From contig JALUXQ010000046.1 in NCBI GenBank assembly GCA_027013265.1, positions 1 to 19,076 of the forward strand: 19,076 nucleotides of DNA. Reading direction: 5' to 3'. Positions 1 to 6,576 of the stretch are shown here, piece by piece. Origin of the DNA: Campylobacteraceae bacterium (lineage in GTDB: Bacteria > Campylobacterota > Campylobacteria > Campylobacterales > Sulfurospirillaceae). The position numbers and the translations under genes are program-made. Under the pieces are notes generated by a model. It did no database searches, was not told the origin of the DNA, and saw nothing but the letters and a program-made list of their open reading frames with translations. The first letter of the stretch is position 1. Each line of letters begins with the position of its first letter.

Positions 1-63
1 GAAAGATAGATGTCGTTATTCCTAATCAAGAGGCCACAAGTTCGAATCTTGTTCGGGACACCA
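1..63 (+). tRNA. 3' part of a tRNA-Arg(CCU)-like gene, cut by window edge
   Basis: The right part of a tRNA is clear. The T stem is ACAAG (36-40) with CTTGT (48-52) around the loop TTCGAAT. The acceptor strand TCGGGAC (53-59) is followed by discriminator A and an encoded CCA (61-63). The seven-base loop TTCCTAA (19-25) would carry anticodon CCU, and a 3' end in GGGACA-CCA is familiar from bacterial tRNA-Arg(CCU). The anticodon stem is poor: CGTTA (14-18) against TCAAG (26-30) leaves two mismatches, and the D loop lacks an obvious GG pair. The 5' half lies outside the window. It may be a divergent working tRNA, a decayed copy, or a duplicated tRNA 3' end at an attachment site. Identity as a tRNA 3' end is secure; the Arg(CCU) assignment and function are less so. 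Confidence 0.6.
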
Positions 64-73
64 CTTTTAGGTA

Positions 74-1354
74 TTATCCAAACATCAGATTTGGTAACCA
101 TAGTGATATAATTGGAACATAGGTTATAAGGATTAGCCCCACAAGTATGGTCAGTGCCCATGGAAGTGAAGCCACGACTACATCTTTTAAGCTAAGCCCT
201 GTTATGCCACTTGCAACAAATAGATTTAAGCCAACTGGCGGTGTTATCATACCTATCTCCATGTTGATTACCATGATAACCCCTAGATGAATAGGGTCAA
301 TGCCAAGCTTCATAGCGATTGGAAGCAAAAGTGGCACTGTAATCATAACGATAGAGCTTGGCTCCATAAACTGCCCCATAAGCATAAGTAGTAAATTTAC
401 TATAATTAAGAACATTATAGGTCCAACATGAGCTTGCAATATTAGATTTGTTACATATTGTGGTATACTTTCATCTGTCAAAAAGTGCGAGAAGATCATT
501 GCATTTGCTATTAAGAAAAATATCATAGAGCTTGTCATAGCAGAATCTAGTATGATTTTATATATATCTTTAACTTTTAAATCTTTATATATAAAGAATG
601 ATATAAAAAAGGCATAAAATGCACTAGCAGCCCCTGCTTCAGTCGGAGTAAAAAATCCCCCGTAAATCCCACCAATTACCAAAACTATAAGCATCAAAGC
701 CCAAAAGGCCTCTTTGAATTTTTTCATTCTAACACTAAATGGCGCCATCTTGGTTCTTTTAAATCCAAGTCTAACAGCTCCTACATAAGTAACAGCCATC
801 AGCATGAAGCCTATAAGGAGTCCAGGTATGACACCTGCCATAAAGAGCCTGCCGATTGACTGATCTGCAGTAACTCCATAGACGATAAATACGATAGAAG
901 GTGGTATCAATATACCCAAACTTCCAGCAGTTGCTATCGTTCCTATAGCGTATTTTGTAGGGTACCCAGCCTTTTTAATAGCTCCATACATAACTGAGCC
1001 AATGGCAACAACAGTAGCTGGAGAGCTACCTGAAACTGCCGCAAATATAACGCTTGCAAAAATAGCAGCGATTGGTAAACCACCTGGCAGATGCCCAACT
1101 ATAGACTTTGCAAAATCAATAATCCTAGTTGATGCACTACCTTTTGACAGAAATGCCCCTGCTAGGATAAACATAGGAATCGCCATCAAAGTGTATTGGT
1201 CTAGTCCATCAAAGACTTCAGATGGTACACCCATGAGATTAAAATCAGTAAACATAAGAGCTGTAACCATCGTACTGGTACCTAGACTAACAGCAACTGG
1301 CACACCTATTAACATCAGTGCAAAAAGCAGTATAAAAAGAGTGGCTATCATCAT
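74..1354 (-). CDS. dctM: TRAP transporter large membrane subunit DctM
   Basis: This is the large integral membrane subunit of a tripartite ATP-independent periplasmic (TRAP) transporter, which moves the substrate delivered by DctP into the cytoplasm at the expense of an ion gradient. The 426-residue length is normal for DctM, and the protein is almost wholly hydrophobic with about a dozen membrane segments. Family signatures include LGILIPPS (146-153), FTPTEAGA (235-242) and EIGMITPPVGLNLF (366-379). The ATG overlaps the dctQ stop as ATGA, so the two are translationally coupled. The stop lies only ten bases from the 3' end of the convergent tRNA, and no terminator fits between them. The substrate cannot be read from this subunit. 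Confidence in the family is very high. Confidence 0.96.
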   Translation of the reverse strand: MMIATLFILLFALMLIGVPVAVSLGTSTMVTALMFTDFNLMGVPSEVFDGLDQYTLMAIPMFILAGAFLSKGSASTRIIDFAKSIVGHLPGGLPIAAIFASVIFAAVSGSSPATVVAIGSVMYGAIKKAGYPTKYAIGTIATAGSLGILIPPSIVFIVYGVTADQSIGRLFMAGVIPGLLIGFMLMAVTYVGAVRLGFKRTKMAPFSVRMKKFKEAFWALMLIVLVIGGIYGGFFTPTEAGAASAFYAFFISFFIYKDLKVKDIYKIILDSAMTSSMIFFLIANAMIFSHFLTDESIPQYVTNLILQAHVGPIMFLIIVNLLLMLMGQFMEPSSIVMITVPLLLPIAMKLGIDPIHLGVIMVINMEIGMITPPVGLNLFVASGITGLSLKDVVVASLPWALTILVGLILITYVPIISLWLPNLMFG

Positions 1355-1929
1355 AATGGCTCTTCTTCCTCTTCTGGTACATCTACGCCTGATCGTTCAC
1401 TTGTATCGTGTATAAGCTCTTCCTCAGTAGTTTTCATAACCTTATCTGCATCCTCTTTTGCTACTTCAAAAATCTTTTCACCTGCCCTATAAGCTGCTCC
1501 ACTAAATGCAAGTGGCAGAACCAATGTTGGTATCCACATCGGAACATTTAAGTCGATACTCATCTCATCCATGTCTTGCAAGATCACGATAAGCTGATAA
1601 CCAAAATAGGACATAAATGCAAGATATATGCAAGACAAAGAGTAAGAAAATATCATAAATGCCTTTGCCACTGGTGCTGGTAGCTTCGTCAAGAGAATTG
1701 TTACTTGTATATGGATTCCTCTTTTAAATCCATAAGCGGCACCGAAAAGAGCACCCCACATAAAAGCATAGTTTGTAAGCTCACCCGCCCATGTTATACT
1801 GTCATTCAGTATATATCTTGCTAGAACATTTATAAATGCTAGAGTCACACCAACTGTCATCCCTAAAACTGCCAAATTTCTATTGATAGCCGCGACTCCG
1901 ACATCCAATATAGAAAAAAACCTTCCCAT
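1351..1929 (-). CDS. dctQ: TRAP transporter small membrane subunit DctQ
   Basis: This is the small four-helix membrane subunit that pairs with DctM. The sequence shows four hydrophobic segments, the typical motif ITWAGELTNYAFMW in the second, and a basic loop FKRGIHIQV after it. A strongly acidic tail (PEEEEEPL) ends the protein. I chose the ATG at 1929 (192 residues): AAGGG lies eight bases before it. The in-frame GTG at 1938 would leave no room for a ribosome binding site. The stop overlaps the dctM start by four bases. A gap of about 105 bases with two stem-loops separates it from dctP, the usual place where expression of the abundant binding protein is uncoupled from the membrane subunits. 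Confidence 0.95.
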   Translation of the reverse strand: MGRFFSILDVGVAAINRNLAVLGMTVGVTLAFINVLARYILNDSITWAGELTNYAFMWGALFGAAYGFKRGIHIQVTILLTKLPAPVAKAFMIFSYSLSCIYLAFMSYFGYQLIVILQDMDEMSIDLNVPMWIPTLVLPLAFSGAAYRAGEKIFEVAKEDADKVMKTTEEELIHDTSERSGVDVPEEEEEPL

Positions 1930-1952
1930 AAACAACACCCTTGTAGTTTTAT

Positions 1953-1976
1953 GAGGTCAAGGTGAGCCCTGACCTC
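1953..1976 (-). promoter_or_regulatory. stem-loop in dctP-dctQ gap (7-bp perfect arms)
   Basis: GAGGTCA (1953-1959) and TGACCTC (1970-1976) are perfect inverted arms. An extra GG/CC pair can form inside, leaving a five-base loop. On the transcribed minus strand the hairpin includes the sequence AAGGAGGT, so an SD-like element is held in the stem, but no start codon follows it at a usable distance. No U run follows. It may slow RNA decay or polymerase between dctP and dctQ; the function is inferred. Confidence 0.5.
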
Positions 1977-2007
1977 CTTTCTAAATCGCTCTCATTTTTC
2001 ATAGAAA

Positions 2008-2027
2008 GTTTTTGCTTTCAGCAAAAC
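2008..2027 (-). terminator. stem-loop just after dctP, possible leaky terminator or mRNA stabiliser
   Basis: TTTTGCT (2010-2016) and AGCAAAA (2020-2026) form a perfect 7-bp stem with a three-base loop. It starts about nine bases after the dctP stop on the minus strand. A weak T-rich stretch (ACTTTCT) follows. In binding-protein operons such hairpins raise the level of the first gene relative to the membrane genes, and that role fits here. It is too A/T-rich to be called a full terminator. Confidence 0.45.
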
Positions 2028-2035
2028 CGCATTTG

Positions 2036-3019
2036 CTACTTTTGAGCAGCTTTGATTAAATCTTCTCCTATAACATTGTAGAATTTTGGATAGATTCCTA
2101 CCATCACTTTTCTCCAAGCATCTGTTTGCTCAGGAGTTAATGTGTATATCTTAAGCTTACCAGTTTTTTGTGCATATGCTTTAACATTGTCTAAGAATTT
2201 TCCTTCAAGTGCAGATGCCTCTTTTCTCTCATATACTGTTGCCTCATTCATAGCTTGTATGATTTTTGGTTTTAAATTAGCTGGAAATTTATTCCAAAAT
2301 CTTTTACTCATAACCACCAAGTAGCCTAGGTAGCCGTGATTTGAAAGAGTTAAACTTTTTTGTACTTCATAGAACTTTTTTGTATAGAAGTTAGATAATG
2401 GATTTTCACCTCCATCCACAACACCTTGCTGAAGTGCTGAATAAACTTCTGAAAAAGGAAGAACTTGCGGATTTCCGCCTACTGCTTTAAATTGAGCTTC
2501 AAGAACTTTTGAACTCATAATTCTAAATTTTTGACCTTTTGCATCTTTTGGCCAAAGAAGTGGTTTTTTGTTTGTTGAGAGTTGTTTGAAACCGTTATCC
2601 CAATAGTTTAGTGCCACAAAACCTTTTTTTGTAACCATATCTCTTAATTTTTGACCAACAGAACCATCCATGACAGCATGAACATGCTTCATATCTCTAA
2701 ATAAGAATGGAAGGTCAAAAAGTTGCATTGCAGGAACTAATCTTGTAAATTTTGAGAAACTTGGAACTGCCATTTGAACATTTCCTATCTTCAATGCTTT
2801 CATAACAGCCTTGTCTGAGTATAATTGAGAGTTAGGAAATACCTTAACCTCTACCTTGCCATTTGTCAACTCTTTTACTCTTTTGGCAAAAAAGTCAGCC
2901 GCTTTACCTTTTGGTGTATTTGGACTTACAACATGTGAGAACTTGATAGTATAATCAGCCGCAAATGTTGAAGAAACTAAAAACGCTGCAACAGCAGCAA
3001 TCTTAACAAACTTTGTCAT
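2036..3019 (-). CDS. dctP: TRAP transporter periplasmic substrate-binding protein DctP
   Basis: This is the periplasmic binding protein that captures the substrate, usually a carboxylate, and hands it to DctQM. The start used is the ATG at 3019, giving 327 residues: AAAGGAG lies just upstream, and the protein then opens with a clean signal peptide, MTKFVKIAAV...SSTFA, cut before ADYTIKF. An in-frame TTG at 3049 is much less likely. Arg166 in KGQKFRIMSS is in the position of the conserved arginine that salt-bridges the substrate carboxylate in this family. QQGVVDGGENP (197-207) is the other family signature. It is first in the dctPQM operon, with its own -10 box and inverted repeats upstream. 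C4-dicarboxylate is a reasonable guess for the substrate, but it is not proven by sequence. Confidence 0.95.
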   Translation of the reverse strand: MTKFVKIAAVAAFLVSSTFAADYTIKFSHVVSPNTPKGKAADFFAKRVKELTNGKVEVKVFPNSQLYSDKAVMKALKIGNVQMAVPSFSKFTRLVPAMQLFDLPFLFRDMKHVHAVMDGSVGQKLRDMVTKKGFVALNYWDNGFKQLSTNKKPLLWPKDAKGQKFRIMSSKVLEAQFKAVGGNPQVLPFSEVYSALQQGVVDGGENPLSNFYTKKFYEVQKSLTLSNHGYLGYLVVMSKRFWNKFPANLKPKIIQAMNEATVYERKEASALEGKFLDNVKAYAQKTGKLKIYTLTPEQTDAWRKVMVGIYPKFYNVIGEDLIKAAQK

Positions 3020-3053
3020 GTTAATCTCCTTTAGAATTTTTGTTTTCAAGCTG

Positions 3054-3059
3054 ATTATA
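3054..3059 (-). promoter_or_regulatory. -10 box of dctP promoter
   Basis: On the minus strand this reads TATAAT, preceded by a T-rich stretch (CTTTTTCT). It would start transcription near 3047, about 28 bases before the dctP ATG. No good -35 TTGACA stands 17 bases upstream, which fits an activator-dependent promoter beside a response regulator gene. Confidence 0.6.
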
Positions 3060-3093
3060 AGAAAAAGTTGTGTCTATCTTATGTATTATTAGG

Positions 3094-3121
3094 TCAAATT
3101 ATAAATTTTTATATAATTTGA
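3094..3121. repeat. 10-bp inverted repeat upstream of dctP, candidate activator site
   Basis: TCAAATTATA (3094-3103) and TATAATTTGA (3112-3121) are perfect inverted arms around an eight-base spacer. Relative to the start site inferred from the -10 box, the repeat covers roughly -47 to -74, a normal position for an activator. The adjacent OmpR-type regulator is the natural candidate to bind it. It is A/T-rich, so part of the symmetry may be chance. Confidence 0.5.
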
Positions 3122-3126
3122 GACAA

Positions 3127-3167
3127 TTTAGCGCAAAAAGTAACAATTTGTAACTTTTTGCGCTAAA
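3127..3167. repeat. 15-bp perfect inverted repeat between regulator gene and dctP
   Basis: TTTAGCGCAAAAAGT (3127-3141) is matched perfectly by ACTTTTTGCGCTAAA (3153-3167) across an 11-base loop. The loop region itself contains TAACAATTTGTAA, also nearly symmetric. It begins 22 bases after the response regulator stop on the minus strand, so it may end that transcript, although the T run lies inside the stem and only a short one follows it. It may instead be a protein binding site upstream of dctP. The hairpin is certain as sequence; its role is not. Confidence 0.6.
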
Positions 3168-3189
3168 AAGAGTTTAGCACAAGTTTCTG

Positions 3190-3864
3190 TTACAACTTGT
3201 AGCCTATGCTTTGGATATTTTTTAAGCTATCGTGAGGAAGTTTTTTTCGTAGATTTTTTATCATTAGACGAAGTGCATTCAGGCTCATATAATCACCATC
3301 CCACAGATGAGATTCTATCTCTTCATAGCTAATAATGCTATCTCTCTCTATCATAAGTTCTATGAGTTTTATCTCTTTTTTTGTCAATTCAAATATTTTG
3401 TTTTCATGTTTTATAATTTTTTTATCTATATCATAAAACCAGCCATCTTTTATCTCTATAATTCCGCCATTGTGGATAGAGTTCAAAAATTTATCTAGTG
3501 CATCGACGAGCTTTGTTTCCGTGATCGGTTTAACTATATAGCGCACAAGTGATAGCTCTATGGCATCTAGCATATAGTCAACCTCTGTATGAGCAGAAAT
3601 GATGAGGATTTGGGCTTTTGCATCTTTTTTTCTTATTTTTCTTGCAAGCTCTATACCATCTATAATAGGCATCTTTATATCTGTGATAGTTAAGTCTGGC
3701 TTCTTTTGCAAAAACAGTTCATACGCTTCTAGTCCATCTTTTGCAAGATATACATCTTTGAAAAACAAGGAGAGCATCTCTGAGACATTTTGTCTGACTC
3801 CGACTTCATCTTCGGCATACAAAACTGATAAACTAGATAGTTTTTTTATCATCGTTTTATCCAC
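3190..3864 (-). CDS. OmpR-type response regulator, probable TRAP operon activator
   Basis: A 224-residue two-component response regulator with an N-terminal receiver domain (about 8-125) and a C-terminal winged-helix DNA-binding domain (about 140-224). The acidic pair is E18-D19, the phospho-acceptor is D62 in TITDIKMP, with S90 in ISAHT and K112 in VKP. The recognition region reads NALRLMIKNLRKKL. The start is GTG at 3864, five bases after AAAGGA; the in-frame ATG at 3852 is too far from that site. It is divergent from the kinase at 3930, with 65 bases between them, and lies upstream of dctPQM on the same strand. The likely role is to activate dctP in response to the extracellular substrate; this is inferred from position. 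Confidence 0.9.
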   Translation of the reverse strand: MDKTMIKKLSSLSVLYAEDEVGVRQNVSEMLSLFFKDVYLAKDGLEAYELFLQKKPDLTITDIKMPIIDGIELARKIRKKDAKAQILIISAHTEVDYMLDAIELSLVRYIVKPITETKLVDALDKFLNSIHNGGIIEIKDGWFYDIDKKIIKHENKIFELTKKEIKLIELMIERDSIISYEEIESHLWDGDYMSLNALRLMIKNLRKKLPHDSLKNIQSIGYKL

Positions 3865-3929
3865 AAAAATCCTTTCTTTAAGAAAAATATATCTATTATC
3901 ATAATATAATTTACCTTAAGGATATTTTT
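3865..3929. promoter_or_regulatory. divergent promoter region of regulator and kinase genes
   Basis: On the plus strand TATAAT (3905-3910) would start the kinase transcript near 3917, giving a very short leader that still holds AAGGA before the TTG start. On the minus strand TATATT (3886-3891) fits a regulator transcript starting near 3880. The two -10 boxes are only about 15 bases apart, so transcription of the pair probably shares control. Confidence 0.5.
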
Positions 3930-5486
3930 TTGAAAATTATAAAAGAGAACAATATATCAACAGTCATCATCATAAGCTCTATGATAGTCATCAGTTCACT
4001 GGTGCTTTTTACGAGTTATTTTTTTATCTCAAACCAGTATGATATGTTCAACCGTGAAATCAAAGATATAAAAAACACCTTCATACAATCCCAAAAAAAA
4101 GATATAAAAAGAGAAGTTGACTCTGTTATAGAGTATATAAAATACAAAAAATCACTCAAAAATTACAGTAGAAAAAAACTTCAAAAAGAGGTCATGGGAC
4201 TGATAAAAAATATAAAGTTTGGAGAGAATAAAAACAACTATATCTTTGCATATAAGATACTAAACTATAATGGTGGCAAGAGATTTGCCAAGATGCTTAT
4301 AAATCCAAATAGGCTGGATTTGGTAGGAAAGTATATATCTGATGATTACAAAGATAAAAATGGTAAAGAGTTTAGAAAGATATTTTTAAAGGATATAAAA
4401 AAGCAGGGTTACTCTTTTGTTACATATCTATATCAAAAGCCAAATAGCTTCGAGATAAGACCTAAGGTTTCGTATTTTAAGCTTTTTAAAGAGTGGGATT
4501 GGGTCATAGCGGCTGGAACATATCTTGATGATATAAATGCAAAAATAGCACAAAAAAAAGATGAGATTAAGAAAAAAATGTATCTTGATATCACTTCGTC
4601 TATCTTGATATTTTTACTTTTTTCTTTAGTGGCGAATATATTTGCTATCGTTCTTGGAAAACAAATCGACAAGTTTTTCAAAGAGTATAATACCAAAATC
4701 TTAAATAAAACAGATGAATTGGAGATGCTAAATAAGACCTTGGAAAACAGAGTGGCACAAGAGGTTCAAAAAAGAGCCGAACAAGAGAGACTGCTGATAG
4801 AGAAGTCAAAATTTATAGCACTTGGTGAGATGATTAGCAATATCGCTCACCAATGGAGACAGCCTCTATCTCAACTATCTGCTATAATCATGAATATAAA
4901 ATTTAGATACACACTAGGAAAGCTTGATGATGAGACGATGATAGAAAAAAGCAAAGAAGCGGAGAAGCTACTTGATTATATGTCTGAAACCATAGAGGAT
5001 TTTAGAAACTTCTTCAAGCCAGAAAAGGAGAAAAAAGAGTTTGCACTAAAAGAGTCGATAGATAATGTCCTAGGGATAATCGGAAAAACCATCAAAAACC
5101 AAAATATAGAGTTAAAACTAAACATAGATGAAGAAATTATAGTGTTTGGCTATAAAAATGAGCTAGAGCAGGTTCTTTTAAATATCCTCTCAAATGCAAA
5201 AGATGTCCTCTTGAAAAACAGAAGAAAAAATCCTCATATAAATATAACGGCAAAAAAAGAGAAGAGCAGGTTTCGCATCTGCATCGATGATAATGGTGGC
5301 GGAATTAGCATAAAACCGATAGAGAAGATATTTGAACCCTATGTCAGCACTAAAGGAGATGCAAATGGGACGGGAATCGGTCTTTATATGTCAAAAATAA
5401 TCATAGAAAAAAATATGGGTGGCAAACTAAAAGCCCATAACAACAAATTTGGGGCTAAATTTACTATAACTTTAGGACACATCTAA
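3930..5486 (+). CDS. Cache-domain sensor histidine kinase, partner of adjacent regulator
   Basis: A 518-residue membrane histidine kinase. It has a membrane helix at about 10-32, an extracytoplasmic single-Cache sensor (about 33-205, with KNNYIFAYKI, LVGKYISDDY and EWDWVIAAGTYLDDI), a second helix at about 218-243, and a coiled coil. The HisKA domain carries His307 in NIAHQWRQPL. The ATPase domain has an N box (N418, N422), DDNGGGI (453-459) and GTGIGLYMS (480-488). The start is TTG at 3930, eight bases after AAGGA; the next ATG would remove part of the first helix. It is divergent from the response regulator and close to dctPQM, so it probably senses the transported substrate in the periplasm. 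Its stop overlaps the stop of the convergent lipoprotein gene by CTAA. Confidence 0.93.
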   Translation: MKIIKENNISTVIIISSMIVISSLVLFTSYFFISNQYDMFNREIKDIKNTFIQSQKKDIKREVDSVIEYIKYKKSLKNYSRKKLQKEVMGLIKNIKFGENKNNYIFAYKILNYNGGKRFAKMLINPNRLDLVGKYISDDYKDKNGKEFRKIFLKDIKKQGYSFVTYLYQKPNSFEIRPKVSYFKLFKEWDWVIAAGTYLDDINAKIAQKKDEIKKKMYLDITSSILIFLLFSLVANIFAIVLGKQIDKFFKEYNTKILNKTDELEMLNKTLENRVAQEVQKRAEQERLLIEKSKFIALGEMISNIAHQWRQPLSQLSAIIMNIKFRYTLGKLDDETMIEKSKEAEKLLDYMSETIEDFRNFFKPEKEKKEFALKESIDNVLGIIGKTIKNQNIELKLNIDEEIIVFGYKNELEQVLLNILSNAKDVLLKNRRKNPHINITAKKEKSRFRICIDDNGGGISIKPIEKIFEPYVSTKGDANGTGIGLYMSKIIIEKNMGGKLKAHNNKFGAKFTITLGHI

Positions 5487-6034
5487 AAATTAATATGTTC
5501 CACGGTTGGCAAAGATATATCTGGCACTTTTCTATGCTTGGTTTGTTTAGATGTTTGTCTAGGTTTTTTTATCCTCTTTTTATGCGAGGTCTCTTTTTTT
5601 ATCGTGTTTGCTTTTTTTATAAAAAAGAGGTTTTGAAGGCGAGAGTTGTTTAAGATGATATAGACCAAATCACCTCTGTTTGCAAGTTTTTTGTAGTGAT
5701 AAAATCTAGCATATGGCAATTTTCCATTACTTACGCTTACAGCCTTTACTTCATATAACCAAGTTTTTTTACTCTTTTTGTACTCTAATTTTTTGATGAT
5801 GCCTTTGATGCTTCCCGTATATGTTGATGTGGCAGGTTGTTTGATAGTCTGTGTTGTTTTTATATTGATAAAACTATCCCCTTTCTTCTCACTTTTTTCG
5901 ATAGGCACTTGCTGTTTTACATGTATCGTAGTTTGAAAAGGCTCAGTTTTTTTACCATTTGTAAAGTTAGAAACCACGCAACCTTGAAATAGAAACAGCA
6001 CAACAATGATAAGATAAAATTTTATAGTTTGCAA
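5483..6034 (-). CDS. unrecognised small lipoprotein with basic tail
   Basis: I do not recognise this gene. The start chosen is TTG at 6034, seven bases after a strong GGGGGAG; it gives MQTIKFYLIIVVLFLFQGC, a lipoprotein signal with Cys19. The ATG at 6091 has no ribosome binding site and would add a stretch with no signal character. After the cysteine comes a low-complexity linker (about 20-70), then a compact part (about 75-145: SIKGIIKKLEYKK...WLYEVKAVSV...RGDLVYIIL) with alternating hydrophobic residues suggesting a small beta-barrel. A lysine/arginine-rich tail follows (KKRIKKPRQTSKQTKHRK). The 183-residue product should be anchored in a membrane facing the periplasm. It stands alone, divergent from ssrA and convergent with the kinase gene. 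Confidence 0.65.
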   Translation of the reverse strand: MQTIKFYLIIVVLFLFQGCVVSNFTNGKKTEPFQTTIHVKQQVPIEKSEKKGDSFINIKTTQTIKQPATSTYTGSIKGIIKKLEYKKSKKTWLYEVKAVSVSNGKLPYARFYHYKKLANRGDLVYIILNNSRLQNLFFIKKANTIKKETSHKKRIKKPRQTSKQTKHRKVPDISLPTVEHINF

Positions 6035-6109
6035 AATAATTACTCCCCCGACTCCATAATAATCTTGCAATAATGATAACCAAATCTTCATTAATTTTTA
6101 ATTTTATGG

Positions 6110-6115
6110 TATAAT
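6110..6115 (+). promoter_or_regulatory. extended -10 box of ssrA promoter
   Basis: TATAAT is preceded by TGG, an extended -10. Transcription would start near 6122, about ten bases before the mature tmRNA 5' end, as expected for a precursor trimmed by RNase P. TTCATT (6087-6092) stands 17 bases upstream as a weak -35. Confidence 0.65.
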
Positions 6116-6131
6116 ATCGTCTTACTTAAAT

Positions 6132-6517
6132 GGGGTTGACAAGGCTTCGACAGGAATAGTGTCATCTTTTGACTGCATGTCGCGAGTGAAGGACTTGCGT
6201 TACCGAACCTTCAAACAAACAACTGCTAATAACAGTAACTATCGTCCAGCTCTCGCAGTAGCGTAGAGTTTAACTTATAAGCTTAACCGCTTTGGACTGC
6301 TTCCTCTTTTGATTCTATCTAGAGAGATTTTGGAAGTATCATAGCTTGATAGATATATCTTGAGTATGCCTCAACTTAAGATGAAATTATGAGGTTCGTC
6401 TCGTTTGAGCTTTGTTAGTTGTGCGAAAGCGAGATTAAATCTAACAACTATTTTAAGCATGTAGAGGTTGAAAGTGGCTATTTTTGGACTCCGGTTCGAT
6501 TCCGGACAACTCCACCA
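6132..6517 (+). ncRNA. ssrA: tmRNA (trans-translation RNA)
   Basis: This RNA rescues stalled ribosomes together with SmpB, acting as tRNA-Ala and then as mRNA for a degradation tag. The 5' end GGGGTTG (6132-6138) pairs with CAACTCC (7 bp, one G-U) before A-CCA (6514-6517). The T arm reads CCGG-TTCGATT-CCGG. The 5' tRNA-like part has the usual GGCTTCGAC. The mRNA part codes the tag ANNSNYRPALAVA with stop TAG (6225-6266). The 386-base length is normal for an unsplit tmRNA. No terminator is visible before mlaA, 59 bases on. Confidence 0.97.
6225..6266 (+). other. tmRNA tag reading frame
   Basis: The frame starts at GCT and reads ANNSNYRPALAVA then TAG. The leading Ala-Asn-Asn resembles tags of other Campylobacterota, and the small hydrophobic end (ALAVA) is the degron that proteases such as ClpXP read in this family of tags. 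Confidence 0.92.
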
Positions 6518-6576
6518 TTAAAAGTAGAGTATCAAAGTTGCTACATATAAAAATTAAAATGCAAGGAATTTTACAT

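Noticed and set aside
1949..2002. 17-codon frame between dctP and dctQ as a real gene
   Set aside because: No ribosome binding site before its ATG and no recognisable product; kept only as a remark in the findings.
3020..3049. Longer DctP with a TTG start at 3049
   Set aside because: The ATG at 3019 has AAAGGAG upstream and starts the signal peptide cleanly; the longer form would put ten extra polar residues before it.
6035..6091. Longer lipoprotein starting at ATG 6091
   Set aside because: No ribosome site precedes it, it overlaps the spacer near the ssrA promoter, and the TTG at 6034 has a strong SD and gives a correct lipoprotein signal.
6484..6576. Upstream extension of the MlaA reading frame into the tmRNA gene
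   Set aside because: The extension would translate the tmRNA 3' end. The ATG at 6577 has a ribosome binding site and begins a proper signal peptide.
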